Source: Ruminococcus sp.
Lineage (GTDB): Bacteria > Bacillota > Clostridia > Oscillospirales > Acutalibacteraceae
Reading direction: 5' to 3'
Length of the DNA stretch: 64,000 nucleotides
Assembly (NCBI GenBank): GCA_017410265.1
Contig: JAFQRC010000001.1
Span: forward strand, 124,001-188,000
The notes under the pieces were generated by a model. The model was not told the DNA's origin. It saw nothing but the letters and a program-made list of their open reading frames with translations, and searched no databases. Both the position numbers and the translations under genes were made by a program. Positions 40,696 through 49,466 of the stretch are shown one piece after another (within the stretch, counting starts at the first letter, position 1; the number at the start of each line of letters is the position of its first letter).

Positions 40696-41409
40696 TTAGT
40701 TATTCCTAAGTTTATCAAGCACTGAGTCTATGCTCAGCTTTTCAAGCTCAAAGTAGTTTTCAGCGTCTTTCATATTCTGTAGATAATGAGCGTCGCTGTC
40801 CCTGACTATAAGCATATTGTTAAGTATTGGGTGAGCTTTTTTCAGCTCTTCGATATTTCCTGAACTTGATACTTCAGCAGTTCTAAAACCGCACTCGGGC
40901 GGAATCTCGCCGAGGGACGATAAAATTGACATACTGTCACGATTGATGTGAGCGGGGTAGCACACGCCGTCGTAATTTTCTACAAGCTCTTTTACATTCA
41001 TCACAGAAATATCTGTTGCTAAAATCAGAAGATTCTCAACTTCTCCGATTTCTTCATCAAGCTCGTTCATAATAACCTGTCTGCCGTAGATATCCTCGCG
41101 GTTTTGAAACTGCATCTGGTGAGCTTTCACATAATCGTTAAACTCCAAAGCTTTTTCTAAAGTAGGAAAGAGGCAGACTACATGGATTTCTTCCATAGTT
41201 GTCAGCTCCATACCCGGGATTACGCACAGGTTGTTTTGCTTTCCCAGCTTCATCACAGCTTCGCAGTTTAAGACGGAATTATGGTCAGTGAGCGCGATGA
41301 TGTTAAGCCCCAGAAGTTTTGACATCTGGACGATATTATTAGGTGTCATATCCATATCTCCGCACGGAGAAAGACACGAGTGTATGTGTAAATCGTAGTA
41401 GTATTTCAT
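40696..41409 (-). CDS. PHP-domain phosphoesterase
   Basis: 237 residues. PHP metal motifs: DLHIHSCLSPCGD, ALTDHNS, GMELTT, CYPAHINRDS, RDSDAHY. Family members hydrolyse phosphoesters (for example nucleotides or phosphorylated sugars). In clostridial genomes it travels with DRTGG and HydS-like genes, suggesting a second-messenger or redox-signalling role; that is inference. Start is 1 base after the upstream DRTGG stop. Confidence 0.88.
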   Translation of the reverse strand: MKYYYDLHIHSCLSPCGDMDMTPNNIVQMSKLLGLNIIALTDHNSVLNCEAVMKLGKQNNLCVIPGMELTTMEEIHVVCLFPTLEKALEFNDYVKAHQMQFQNREDIYGRQVIMNELDEEIGEVENLLILATDISVMNVKELVENYDGVCYPAHINRDSMSILSSLGEIPPECGFRTAEVSSSGNIEELKKAHPILNNMLIVRDSDAHYLQNMKDAENYFELEKLSIDSVLDKLRNN

Positions 41410-41410
41410 C

Positions 41411-41740
41411 TTACTTCAACAGCTCATAGATTTTAGTAGCGAGGCGATAGGAGTTTTCTTCACTTTGCAGGATGGTTACATCGTGAGATAGAGCTTTAGC
41501 TTTAGCTTCCTCATCAAGGGAAGCGTTTTCAACAAGCACAATGCAGGAAACATCGGCTAAAGTCGCTACAGCAATTGAGTTGATGTTACCCATAACAGTG
41601 AGCCAGATGGAGTCTTCTCCCGCTCTACCCATAACCCAGGAAAGCAAATCTCCGATGTAGCAATCGGTGATTTCGCGACTGAGGTCACCTTCAGTGAGAA
41701 TTTTTAAATTGAGTTTTTCTACAGCTTCTTTGATGTTCAT
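41411..41740 (-). CDS. DRTGG-domain protein, second copy
   Basis: 109 residues consisting of one DRTGG-like domain (EGDLSREITDCYIGDLLSWVM; SIAVATLADVSCIVLVE). DRTGG domains occur with CBS domains and in phosphotransacetylase, and probably bind a small ligand. A second DRTGG protein is at 43537 in the same cluster. Confidence 0.8.
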   Translation of the reverse strand: MNIKEAVEKLNLKILTEGDLSREITDCYIGDLLSWVMGRAGEDSIWLTVMGNINSIAVATLADVSCIVLVENASLDEEAKAKALSHDVTILQSEENSYRLATKIYELLK

Positions 41741-41759
41741 AGTAAACTCCGAAAATTGT

Positions 41760-43037
41760 TTATAGAGTGTCTTTTAGTTGGTTGTAAACGCTCTGAATCT
41801 GAGCTTTCAGCTTGTGAATACAGTCGGTTTCCTTAGCGATACCTTTGACAATGTCTTCAGCCATAGCACGACAGGTAGGTGCACCGCAAGAGCCACAGTC
41901 AAGACCAGGCAGAGTGGCGCAGATTTTCTCCATCTGTTCCATTTTATCCATAGCCTTGAAAATATCTTCGTCAAGACGGAAGCCCTCACCGCTGAATTCG
42001 AGTTCACCTTTCCACATAAACTCAGAAATATCTGCGTCATCATCGAGATGATTCAGTGAAACAGGGAGGTATTTTCTCAGCTTCTGGATTCGCGCCTGTG
42101 CAACATACGGGTTTTCGACAGTCAGAACTCCGCCGACACAACCACCCGAGCAGGCGTTGAGCTCAACGAAGTCAACATCTCGGATGTGCTCGTCTTCAAG
42201 TCCCTCTAAAACTCTCAGCACATTTTCAATACCGTCAGCAGCGAGATATTTATCGCCGAGCATAGCGGCACTTTCACCGCCACTGGTTGCCCAACCGACG
42301 CCTATGAGTCCCGAGTTTGCGATAGGTTCGATTACTTTCAGATGTTCCATAGCCTGTGTAAGCTGAGGATAGATTTTAGATATAGCAATTGCGCCGTTGC
42401 ACGCGGACTTTTCGCCTGTTGTAGGACTTGTGATTTCTGTAACTTTCGCAGCACAAGGAGTGATGAAGAATACGCCGATTTCGCTGTCAGGAAGACCTGT
42501 CTGTTTAACGACTTCTTCTCTTGCCATTCTCGCCGCCACTTCCATAGGCGCGAGCACAGGCATAACATTGTCACACAAGTCAGGAAAACGGATTTTGATG
42601 AGTCTGACTACAGCGGGGCAGGCTGAGCTGATAACTGGAGTGTTGAGCTTGCCCTCTCTGATGAGCTTTCTGGTAGCTTCAGAGATAAGTTCTGCCGCAC
42701 GCGACACTTCAAAAATAACGTCGAAGCCGATAGCTCTAAGTCCGTTTAAGACGATATCTATGTCATCAAGGTTAGAAAACTGGCCGAAAAGTGCAGGCGC
42801 AGGAATAGCAACCTTGATTCTGTAATTTTCAATTTCTTCGAGAGTTGATGAGTGGGCACGCTTTGCTCTGTGAGGGCAAATACGGATACACTCACCGCAG
42901 TCTATACAACGCTCGGAAAGGATAGTAGCTTTTCCGTCGTGAACGCGTATAGCTTCTGTAGGGCAACGCTTCAGACAGTTGGTGCAACCGCAACACTTGT
43001 CTGCCTCGAGCTCTACGGAGTGAAAATACTTATGCAT
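41760..43037 (-). CDS. Sensory-type [FeFe] hydrogenase-like protein (HydS-like)
   Basis: 425 residues. Two N-terminal [4Fe-4S] motifs (CCGCTNCLKRCP, CIDCGECIRICP), then an H-cluster domain: SSACPAVV, TPCAAKVTE, and NACSGGCVGG, with all four cluster cysteines but without the canonical TSCxPGW and CPGGC contexts. The C-terminal 4Fe-4S domain has DCGSCGAPTCRAMAEDIV. This matches the putative H2/redox-sensing group C type rather than a turnover hydrogenase; PAS domain absent. Start set at ATG 43037, after AGAGGTG; an upstream GTG would overlap it. Lies in a cluster of regulatory genes. Confidence 0.85.
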   Translation of the reverse strand: MHKYFHSVELEADKCCGCTNCLKRCPTEAIRVHDGKATILSERCIDCGECIRICPHRAKRAHSSTLEEIENYRIKVAIPAPALFGQFSNLDDIDIVLNGLRAIGFDVIFEVSRAAELISEATRKLIREGKLNTPVISSACPAVVRLIKIRFPDLCDNVMPVLAPMEVAARMAREEVVKQTGLPDSEIGVFFITPCAAKVTEITSPTTGEKSACNGAIAISKIYPQLTQAMEHLKVIEPIANSGLIGVGWATSGGESAAMLGDKYLAADGIENVLRVLEGLEDEHIRDVDFVELNACSGGCVGGVLTVENPYVAQARIQKLRKYLPVSLNHLDDDADISEFMWKGELEFSGEGFRLDEDIFKAMDKMEQMEKICATLPGLDCGSCGAPTCRAMAEDIVKGIAKETDCIHKLKAQIQSVYNQLKDTL

Positions 43038-43114
43038 TTTCCACACCTCTTATGTAAATTCTGTAGGGGAGGGTTTCTATGCCCTCCGAAAATAATTAGT
43101 AGTTATATATGTGT

Positions 43115-43540
43115 TTAGTTGTTTACCTTGACGGTTAAGTAAAGGTTGGTGCCGACGCCGATTTCTGTTTCAATACGCATTTCGTCGGTGTATTTTTTGA
43201 TGTTAGGAAGACCCATACCTGCGCCGAAGCCTAAGTTGCGGACATTGTCAGGAGCAGTAGAAAATCCCGCCTGCATAGCTTTTTCTACATCAGGGATACC
43301 GGGACCTTTATCGGCGAGAAGAATTTCAACTCTGTCAGGGAAAATGTCAACATCGCAGTAGCCACCATCAGCGTGAATAACCATATTTATCTCTGCTTCG
43401 TACATAGCTATGGCAACTCTCCTGATAGCGTCGCTGTTATAACCGAGTGCTTTGAGTCTTTTTTTGACAGCACCTGAAGCTTCGCCTGCGCGGGTGAAGT
43501 CATCTCCCGGCACTTCATATCTTAAATGGATTGAACTCAT
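43115..43540 (-). CDS. RsbW/SpoIIAB-like ATPase (anti-sigma-factor type)
   Basis: 141 residues; GHKL ATPase with AIAMYEAEINMVIHADGG (N-box), ADKGPGIPDVEKAM (G1 box) and NLGFGAGMGLPNI (lid). Small size and lack of a sensor domain are typical of serine-kinase anti-sigma factors. Its ATG overlaps the upstream stop (ATGA), so start at 43540 rather than the ATG nine bases earlier, which abuts the ribosome site. Target unknown; no SpoIIAA-like or sigma gene is next to it. Confidence 0.85.
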   Translation of the reverse strand: MSSIHLRYEVPGDDFTRAGEASGAVKKRLKALGYNSDAIRRVAIAMYEAEINMVIHADGGYCDVDIFPDRVEILLADKGPGIPDVEKAMQAGFSTAPDNVRNLGFGAGMGLPNIKKYTDEMRIETEIGVGTNLYLTVKVNN

Positions 43541-43884
43541 AGCTCGCATCCTCCTGAAAGACCGTTTGAGTAGAGCAGTCCACAGGCAGTGAACATTCTG
43601 AAACGGGTCTTGATGAGAGTGATGTCGCGGGACTCTGCGAGGTTGATGATAGACTGGTCAGGCTCTTTTCCTCGTACAAAAACGATGCACGCCATATCCA
43701 TCATTTCAGCGGTACGGACAACCTGAGGGTTCACAAGACCTGTCAAAAGTACAGACTGGTCCTTTACAAAAGCGAGAACATCGCTCATCATATCCGAGCC
43801 ACAGGCAGTTTTGATTTCCTGATTGAGATCGCCCTCACAAATAACTTCGCCCTGCAGAATATCTATAATATCCTTAATTACCAT
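43537..43884 (-). CDS. DRTGG-domain protein, first copy
   Basis: 115 residues with a DRTGG-like domain (EGDLNQEIKTACGSDMMSDVLAF; VRTAEMMDMACIVFVRG). Related in arrangement to the 41411 protein, but divergent. First gene of the sensory cluster, translationally coupled to the ATPase. Confidence 0.8.
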   Translation of the reverse strand: MVIKDIIDILQGEVICEGDLNQEIKTACGSDMMSDVLAFVKDQSVLLTGLVNPQVVRTAEMMDMACIVFVRGKEPDQSIINLAESRDITLIKTRFRMFTACGLLYSNGLSGGCEL

Positions 43885-44002
43885 ATAAATTCGCCCTTTC
43901 TTTTACATATACAATAATTTTACCATAAGTGAAAATTTAATTCTACACAAAGATTACACGATTATTATGTGTAAAATGACGGAGGAAGGAAAAATCAGGG
44001 AT

Positions 44003-44030
44003 TTGAATTTTTCTTTATTGGTAGTATAAT
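44003..44030 (+). promoter_or_regulatory. Promoter of the HAD hydrolase gene
   Basis: TTGAAT, 16 bases, TATAAT, 16 bases before the ATG, so the leader is very short. Confidence 0.55.
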
Positions 44031-44046
44031 AAGCACGGGTGATAAA

Positions 44047-44679
44047 ATGAACGCGATTATTTTTGACTTAGACGGAACGCTATGGGATACAAGTGATATC
44101 GTAGTTGATATATGGAATAGCGTGCTTAAAGAAAAGTGCCCGAAGCTTGAGATGACGAAAGAAATTATGGCTTCTCTTATGGGTAAGAATAAGGCGGGGT
44201 TTATCGACGACTTTTTCGTAGGTGTTGAAAAGGCTCAGGCTGAGAAGCTTATTGCTGAGATTTTCTCTCTCGAGCAAAAGTACTTAAGAGAGCACGGTGC
44301 TAATATGTACGACGGTGTGATTGATACACTTAATATTCTCGAAGAGAAATATAGTCTTGCGATAGTCAGTAATTGCCAGAGCGGATATTTAGACGCTTTT
44401 CTGACGCATTATGACCTGAAAAAGGTGCTCACTGACTATGAGTGCGCAGGTTCGAGTCCGCTTTCAAAAGGCGAGAATATAAAACTTGTCATTAAGCGAA
44501 ACGGCTTTGAAAAAGTGATATTCGTGGGTGATACAAAAAGCGATGAAAACGCCGCTAGAGAAGCAGATATCCCGTTTGTTTATGCTAGTTACGGTTTTGG
44601 GGAAGTAGACGAATATGATGGAGTTATAAATTCTTTTATAGAAATAAAATCAGTAGCGAAAGAACTACTCGAAAAGTAA
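44047..44679 (+). CDS. HAD-superfamily phosphatase (phosphoglycolate phosphatase-like)
   Basis: 210 residues. Motif I FDLDGTLWDT (nucleophile Asp), a helical cap, motif II IVSNC, motif III lysine region (LVIKRNGFEK), motif IV VFVGDTKSDENAA. Hydrolyses small phosphorylated metabolites. Single gene, convergent with the dockerin beta-lactamase. Confidence 0.9.
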   Translation: MNAIIFDLDGTLWDTSDIVVDIWNSVLKEKCPKLEMTKEIMASLMGKNKAGFIDDFFVGVEKAQAEKLIAEIFSLEQKYLREHGANMYDGVIDTLNILEEKYSLAIVSNCQSGYLDAFLTHYDLKKVLTDYECAGSSPLSKGENIKLVIKRNGFEKVIFVGDTKSDENAAREADIPFVYASYGFGEVDEYDGVINSFIEIKSVAKELLEK

Positions 44680-44686
44680 AAGAAAA

Positions 44687-44713
44687 AGACACAGGAGAAC
44701 CTGTGCCTTTTTT
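44687..44713. terminator. Bidirectional terminator at 44.7 kb
   Basis: GACACAGG / CCTGTG(C) hairpin with a T-run on the plus strand and an A-run on the other side. Confidence 0.8.
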
Positions 44714-44727
44714 ATGCGAATTTGATT

Positions 44728-46080
44728 TTACAGTTTTGCAATTAAGCGCTGAATATCAGTAGCATCAAGGACAGATACTTCACCATCGCCGTTTGTGTCG
44801 CCACGCTTTGCCTGCTCGTCTGTGAGCATTTGTAGCTGTGCTACATGCATCTGGATAGCGGTGGCATCAAGGACTGTGATATCGCCGTCGCCGTTAACAT
44901 CTCCGAACATTGATGTACGGATTTTATTTGAAATTCCCTGTGCGAAAGTAGGCATTGGGAGATTTTTGCTATTCATTGCTACCACGTTGTTAGTAACAAC
45001 AAATATATTTATATCTTTTTCAGGGATAGTAAGTGCGCAGGATTCGTATGTTGCGATATTGCCACCGTGGTATATTGAACCGTCTTTTGAGCCAATAAAA
45101 ATACCGTAGCCATAGTCGTAGCCGTAATCAGTAGTCATTTCTTCATAGCTTTCTTCGCTTAGTAATGTACGGTCAGATATAGAAGTCAGCCATTTGTCCA
45201 TATCTTTTGCGTTTGAAACAAGGTCACCTGCACCCTGAGATAAACCGTGAAAGTGTGGTTCTGACGGCTGTAGACCATCAGGAAGGCTATGCTCTGCTAA
45301 ATCAGGTGAATTAAAAAGCTCTTCGTAAAAACCAGAATTTGTCATACCAAGCGGAGTGAAAATATTCTGCTTGATAAAGTCCATATAGTTCATATCTGAA
45401 ACCTGTTCTACAATTATTGAAAGTAGAAAGAAGTTTGCGTTTGAATATGAGAAAGAAGAACCCGGAGTGAATTTGAGCTGCTGAGTAAAAAGCCAGTCTG
45501 TGATTGCCTTTTTGTTTTCTGCACTTGTTGCAGTTTCGTATAAAAAGTACTCATCGGTAGGAATTTCGTGATCTTTATAAGATGCATCGGGATTTACATG
45601 GTCACGGATACCTGATGTCATATTCAACAGATTCTGTACTGTAACATCTTTTCCGATTTCGTATTCAGGGAAATATTTTTCCATAGTGTCATGCACGCTG
45701 AGTTTTCCTTGCTCTTGAAGTAAAAGTACCGCTGTTGCGCAGAACTGTTTAGAAACAGAGCCTAAAGGGAACAGTGTGTCGATAGTCATCTCTTTGTTAT
45801 CTAAAGTGCTCTGCATACCGTTTGCACTCTGGCACAGTACATATCCGTTTTGAGTGACATAAGCTACACCTGTGAATTCTTTTAAGTTCACTATTTTGTC
45901 AAGATAGCTCTGGTAAGATTTCAAGGTGCTAAGTGGCGCAACGCTGTTTTTGTCAGCTGTGTTTATCTCAACCTGCAACGATTCAGAGGTTGATGTAGCA
46001 CTTGCAGGAAAAGCGAAAACTACAGCTGATAAAAGTATCAGAATTGAAAGTGCTATGCTGACGATTTTTTTGATTTTCAT
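44728..46080 (-). CDS. Secreted serine beta-lactamase-like hydrolase with C-terminal dockerin
   Basis: 450 residues. Signal peptide about 1-29. Class C beta-lactamase/D,D-peptidase fold about 50-370: SVSK (S108, K111), YSN (Y212-N214), HGG (H338-G340). Dockerin 393-450, with GDVNGDGD and GDTNGDGE loops 34 residues apart. Family members include esterases, D-aminopeptidases and penicillin-binding proteins, so the substrate is uncertain; the dockerin implies it works in a cohesin-based complex outside the cell, perhaps as an esterase. AAGGAGCG precedes the ATG. Confidence 0.9.
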   Translation of the reverse strand: MKIKKIVSIALSILILLSAVVFAFPASATSTSESLQVEINTADKNSVAPLSTLKSYQSYLDKIVNLKEFTGVAYVTQNGYVLCQSANGMQSTLDNKEMTIDTLFPLGSVSKQFCATAVLLLQEQGKLSVHDTMEKYFPEYEIGKDVTVQNLLNMTSGIRDHVNPDASYKDHEIPTDEYFLYETATSAENKKAITDWLFTQQLKFTPGSSFSYSNANFFLLSIIVEQVSDMNYMDFIKQNIFTPLGMTNSGFYEELFNSPDLAEHSLPDGLQPSEPHFHGLSQGAGDLVSNAKDMDKWLTSISDRTLLSEESYEEMTTDYGYDYGYGIFIGSKDGSIYHGGNIATYESCALTIPEKDINIFVVTNNVVAMNSKNLPMPTFAQGISNKIRTSMFGDVNGDGDITVLDATAIQMHVAQLQMLTDEQAKRGDTNGDGEVSVLDATDIQRLIAKL

Positions 46081-46118
46081 GATTATCGCTCCTTACTTTG
46101 AATTGTTATTACATAAGT

Positions 46119-46147
46119 ATTGTATCATTATGGAATTTGTATTTCAA
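46119..46147 (-). promoter_or_regulatory. Promoter of the dockerin beta-lactamase gene
   Basis: On the minus strand: TTGAAA, 17 bases, TACAAT. No ECF-like element here, unlike the array genes. Confidence 0.65.
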
Positions 46148-46182
46148 GGTGATATTGTGGATTTTTTGAGTGATAAACGCAA

Positions 46183-46217
46183 AAGGCTGACGGAAAAAAT
46201 TCCGCCAGCCTTTTTCT
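46183..46217 (-). terminator. Terminator after nrdG
   Basis: AAAGGCTGACGGA / TCCGCCAGCCTTTTT hairpin; T/A-runs on both sides. Confidence 0.85.
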
Positions 46218-46242
46218 ATGTAAGGTTTCTGTTTTTTATAAA

Positions 46243-46749
46243 TTAAACTTCGGTTTCGACAGCGTAGCCACACTCGAGTGATTTTTTTACATCGAGTATG
46301 CGCTGATTTGTGCTGCCTCTGAACTTGAGCATCAGTGAGCGTTTTTCGAGCACAAACGGGCCGTCAACCAGCCAGTCGCAGTGCTCAAGCAGCTCTTTGT
46401 ACTCAGGGTGAGTGTCAAACTCTGAGAGTAGCTTTTCAAAGGTGTAGCCTGTGTAACAGAAGATATCGTAGCCCTTTTCTTTCGCTTCTTTCGCAAGAAT
46501 TGCCATATTCTGAGCCTGTGCGAAAGGCTCGCCACCTGAAAAGGTGAGTCCTCTTAAAAGCGGGTCTTTCTGGGCTTCTTCTAAAATACGCTCGGTTGAA
46601 GAGTCGTATCCGCCAGAAAAATCCCATGTTTGCTCGTTGTGGCATCCTTTGCAGTGGTGGGGACAGCCCTGAGTGAATACCGTCATTCGTATTCCGGGAC
46701 CGTCAACGATAGATTCTCTGATTACACCTGCGAGTCGTAGCTTTGCCAT
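46243..46749 (-). CDS. nrdG: Anaerobic ribonucleotide reductase activase
   Basis: 168-residue radical-SAM enzyme that makes the glycyl radical on NrdD. Cluster motif QGCPHHCKGCHNEQTW (CxxxCxxC) and FSGGEPFAQ. ATG shares its A with the nrdD stop (TAATG), so translation is coupled. Confidence 0.96.
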   Translation of the reverse strand: MAKLRLAGVIRESIVDGPGIRMTVFTQGCPHHCKGCHNEQTWDFSGGYDSSTERILEEAQKDPLLRGLTFSGGEPFAQAQNMAILAKEAKEKGYDIFCYTGYTFEKLLSEFDTHPEYKELLEHCDWLVDGPFVLEKRSLMLKFRGSTNQRILDVKKSLECGYAVETEV

Positions 46750-49100
46750 TATACAGCCTCTGCGCTAGAGAGTCCGCCCTCGCCGAGTGAGTGCTTTACT
46801 CTATCTTCGACTTCAGCTCTTTTAGCGTTATTGAAGCGGTCAACAGTACCAACAAGGTAGCCTGTGATTCTTCTGATACGCTCAAAGCCGACACCCTCAG
46901 AGCCTTCTCTTCTGCCACACTTAGGACAAACATCTCCGATAATACCTGTGTGACCGCAGACAGGATCTCTGTCAACCGGGTGGTTGATTGAGCCGTAGCC
47001 GATACCAGCTTCTTTCATACATCTTACAACCTGCTCAAAAGCGTCGAGGTTCTGAGATGGGTCGCCGTCAAGCTCAACATATGAGATGTGACCTGCGTTT
47101 GTGAGTGCGTGATAAGGAGCCTCGAGCTTAATCTTATCAAATGCGCTGATATTGAAATATACAGGAATGTGGAATGAGTTAGTGTAGTAGTTTCTGTCTG
47201 TAACGCCAGGGATAACGCCGAAACGCTCCTTGTCCATGCGTACAAATCTGCCTGAAAGACCCTCAGCAGGAGTAGCAAGAAGTGAGAAGTTAAGCTGATA
47301 TTTCTCGGATGCCTTGTCCATCTTCTTTCTCATAAAGCCGATGATTTCTAAGCCTAAGCGCTGAGCTTCCTCAGTTTCGCCGTGGTGCTTGCCGATAAGT
47401 GCTTTGAGTGTTTCGGCAAGACCGATGAAACCGCAGGAAAGTGTGCCATGCTTTAATACTTCTCTTACTTCGTCGTCGATAGAGAGCTTATCAGAATCAA
47501 TCCAGATACCCTGACCCATAAGGAACGGGTAGTTTCTGACACATTTCTGGCACTGAATTTCGAAACGCTCAAGAAGCTGGTCGATAACCATATCGAGCAT
47601 TCTGTCAAGCTGTTCAAAGAAGAAGTCAACATTTTTGTTGGATAAAATAGCAAGACGCGGGAGGTTGATTGATGTAAAGCTCAAGTTACCTCTGCCGTAT
47701 GTAATCTCGCGCTCAGGGTCGTGGACATTACCGATAACACGGGTACGACAACCCATATAAGCGATCTCTGTTTCAGGACGGCCCTCTTTGTAATACTGGA
47801 GATTATAAGGAGCGTCAATGAATGAATAGTTAGGGAAAAGTCTCTTTGCAGAAACTCTGAAAGAAAGCTTGAACAAATCGTAGTTAGGGTCGCCTTCGTT
47901 GTAGTTAACGCCTTCCTTAACCTTGAAGATGTGGATAGGGAAGATAGGAGTTTCGGAATTACCAAGACCCTTTTCGGTAGCGAGCATAACATTTTTGATA
48001 ACAAGTCTGCCTTCAGGAGAGGTGTCAGTACCGTAGTTGATAGAAGAGAAAGGAATCTGAGCACCTGCACGCGAGTGCATAGTGTTTAAGTTGTGGACTA
48101 AAGCTTCCATAGCCTGATATGTAGCTCTGTCGATTTCCTTTTCAGCGTGCTTTAAAGCGAAACGCTGAATTTTGCCTGCGCTCTTTTCACTATAAGCCTC
48201 AGTGAGTAACTCAAGCTCTTTAGCCATATAGTCTTTACCAGCTAAAAGCTTCGGTTTGTCGTTTGTGAGCTCTTCAGCCTTGTCGCAGATGTCACAGAGA
48301 GCTGGTGTCGGGTCGTCGATGTCTTCGATGAGCTCAATAGCTCTCAAAATGTTCTTTCTGTAAAGCTTTCTGTATGTTTTAGCAACACCCGGAGCCATAG
48401 CGTAGTCAAAGTTAGGAACTGACTGACCGCCGTGCTGGTCGTTCTGGTTGGACTGAATAGCGATACAAGCTAAAGCAGAGTAGGAAGCGATGTCGTTAGG
48501 CTCTCTGATAAAGCCGTGACCTGTTGAAAAACCGCCCTCAAAAAGCTTTAATAGGTCAATCTGACAGCAGGTTGTAGTAAGTGTTAAGAAGTCGAGGTCG
48601 TGGATATGAATATCACCATTTCTGTGAGCTTTGGCATGCTTAGGATTGAGGATATACATCTGATAAAACTGCTTAGCACCCTCACTGCCGTATTTTAACA
48701 TTGTGCCCATAGCGGTATCGCCGTCAATGTTAGCGTTTTCTCTCTTTACATCATTATCCTTAGCTGATTTGAAAGTAAGGTCCTCGTAGATTTTCATCAG
48801 CTTTGTGTTCATCTCTCTGACTCTTGTACGCTCTGCACGATAGAGAATGAACTCTTTGGCTGTTCTTGCGTGGCCGTTTTCAATAAGAACTTTTTCTACT
48901 GTGTCCTGAACATGCTCAACGGTAGGTGTACCGTCAGTCTGCTCAGCCTCTAAATATTCGCAGACTTTCTGTGCAAGGTCGTTTGCTGCGGTGTAGTCGT
49001 TACCGCCGATAGCCTGAGCGGCTTTGTATATAGCCTGTGCAATCTTGTCTAAATCGAATTCAACAGCTCTGCCGTCACGCTTAACGATTTTGTTAATCAT
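46749..49100 (-). CDS. nrdD: Anaerobic ribonucleoside-triphosphate reductase
   Basis: 783 residues. N-terminal ATP-cone (IVKRDGRAVEFDLDKI), the barrel with TLSCGFIGLAE, and a C-terminal zinc/glycyl-radical part: CGHTGIIGDVCPKCG and RRITGYLVGTVDRFN (radical glycine in RITGYL). Makes dNTPs without oxygen. Preceded by a promoter overlapping a NrdR-like box. Confidence 0.97.
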   Translation of the reverse strand: MINKIVKRDGRAVEFDLDKIAQAIYKAAQAIGGNDYTAANDLAQKVCEYLEAEQTDGTPTVEHVQDTVEKVLIENGHARTAKEFILYRAERTRVREMNTKLMKIYEDLTFKSAKDNDVKRENANIDGDTAMGTMLKYGSEGAKQFYQMYILNPKHAKAHRNGDIHIHDLDFLTLTTTCCQIDLLKLFEGGFSTGHGFIREPNDIASYSALACIAIQSNQNDQHGGQSVPNFDYAMAPGVAKTYRKLYRKNILRAIELIEDIDDPTPALCDICDKAEELTNDKPKLLAGKDYMAKELELLTEAYSEKSAGKIQRFALKHAEKEIDRATYQAMEALVHNLNTMHSRAGAQIPFSSINYGTDTSPEGRLVIKNVMLATEKGLGNSETPIFPIHIFKVKEGVNYNEGDPNYDLFKLSFRVSAKRLFPNYSFIDAPYNLQYYKEGRPETEIAYMGCRTRVIGNVHDPEREITYGRGNLSFTSINLPRLAILSNKNVDFFFEQLDRMLDMVIDQLLERFEIQCQKCVRNYPFLMGQGIWIDSDKLSIDDEVREVLKHGTLSCGFIGLAETLKALIGKHHGETEEAQRLGLEIIGFMRKKMDKASEKYQLNFSLLATPAEGLSGRFVRMDKERFGVIPGVTDRNYYTNSFHIPVYFNISAFDKIKLEAPYHALTNAGHISYVELDGDPSQNLDAFEQVVRCMKEAGIGYGSINHPVDRDPVCGHTGIIGDVCPKCGRREGSEGVGFERIRRITGYLVGTVDRFNNAKRAEVEDRVKHSLGEGGLSSAEAV

Positions 49101-49152
49101 TGTTGCTCCCCCTTATATAGTTACATAATTGTTACGGAACGGGTCTATGAAT

Positions 49153-49164
49153 ACAATATATTGT
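49153..49164. promoter_or_regulatory. NrdR-like operator box
   Basis: ACAATATATTGT is a perfect 12-base palindrome matching the core of the NrdR box. A second, weaker palindrome (TATACAGTATA, 49183-49193) lies about 30 bases away and overlaps the nrdD -10 site. Confidence 0.6.
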
Positions 49165-49187
49165 GGTGACCCTAAAAGTGCTTATAC

Positions 49188-49216
49188 AGTATAGCGGATA
49201 CAGGGGGTAAAATCAA
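49188..49216 (-). promoter_or_regulatory. Promoter of nrdDG
   Basis: On the minus strand: TTGATT, 17 bases, TATACT. The -10 lies in the second palindrome. Confidence 0.65.
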
Positions 49217-49419
49217 TTGTTATTTTGTACGATAAAAAATATTTTATTTGTACAATATATCCATTGACAGGGTGTTATTTTTGCAATTAGGAATAATAAC
49301 AAAATTTTGTATCGAATAAAGAATATACCACAAGATGTTGTGGCTGAGTAAAGCGCTAAAGCAACGGTTACAGCTTTGTATTTGTATATTCCTAAAGTGA
49401 AAATTAAAGAGAAATAAAG

Positions 49420-49452
49420 AAAAGCCGACACCAAAAAGATGTCGGCTTATAA
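49420..49452 (-). terminator. Terminator of the putP-like gene
   Basis: On the minus strand AAGCCGACATC / GTGTCGGCTT hairpin, then TTTCTTTATTT. Confidence 0.85.
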
Positions 49453-49466
49453 ACAATATGTAGTGA

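Larger units (their letters stand above)
49101..49466 (-). other. nrdD-putP intergenic region
   Basis: About 365 bases without a gene. It holds the nrdD promoter and NrdR-like boxes (49153-49216), and the putP terminator near 49420-49452. The rest is AT-rich. Short minus-strand frames through this part have no ribosome site. Confidence 0.6.

Noticed and set aside
44446..44462. GGTTCGAGTCC, resembling a tRNA T-arm
   Set aside because: It lies inside the HAD hydrolase gene, has no matching acceptor or anticodon arms, and is explained by the coding sequence.
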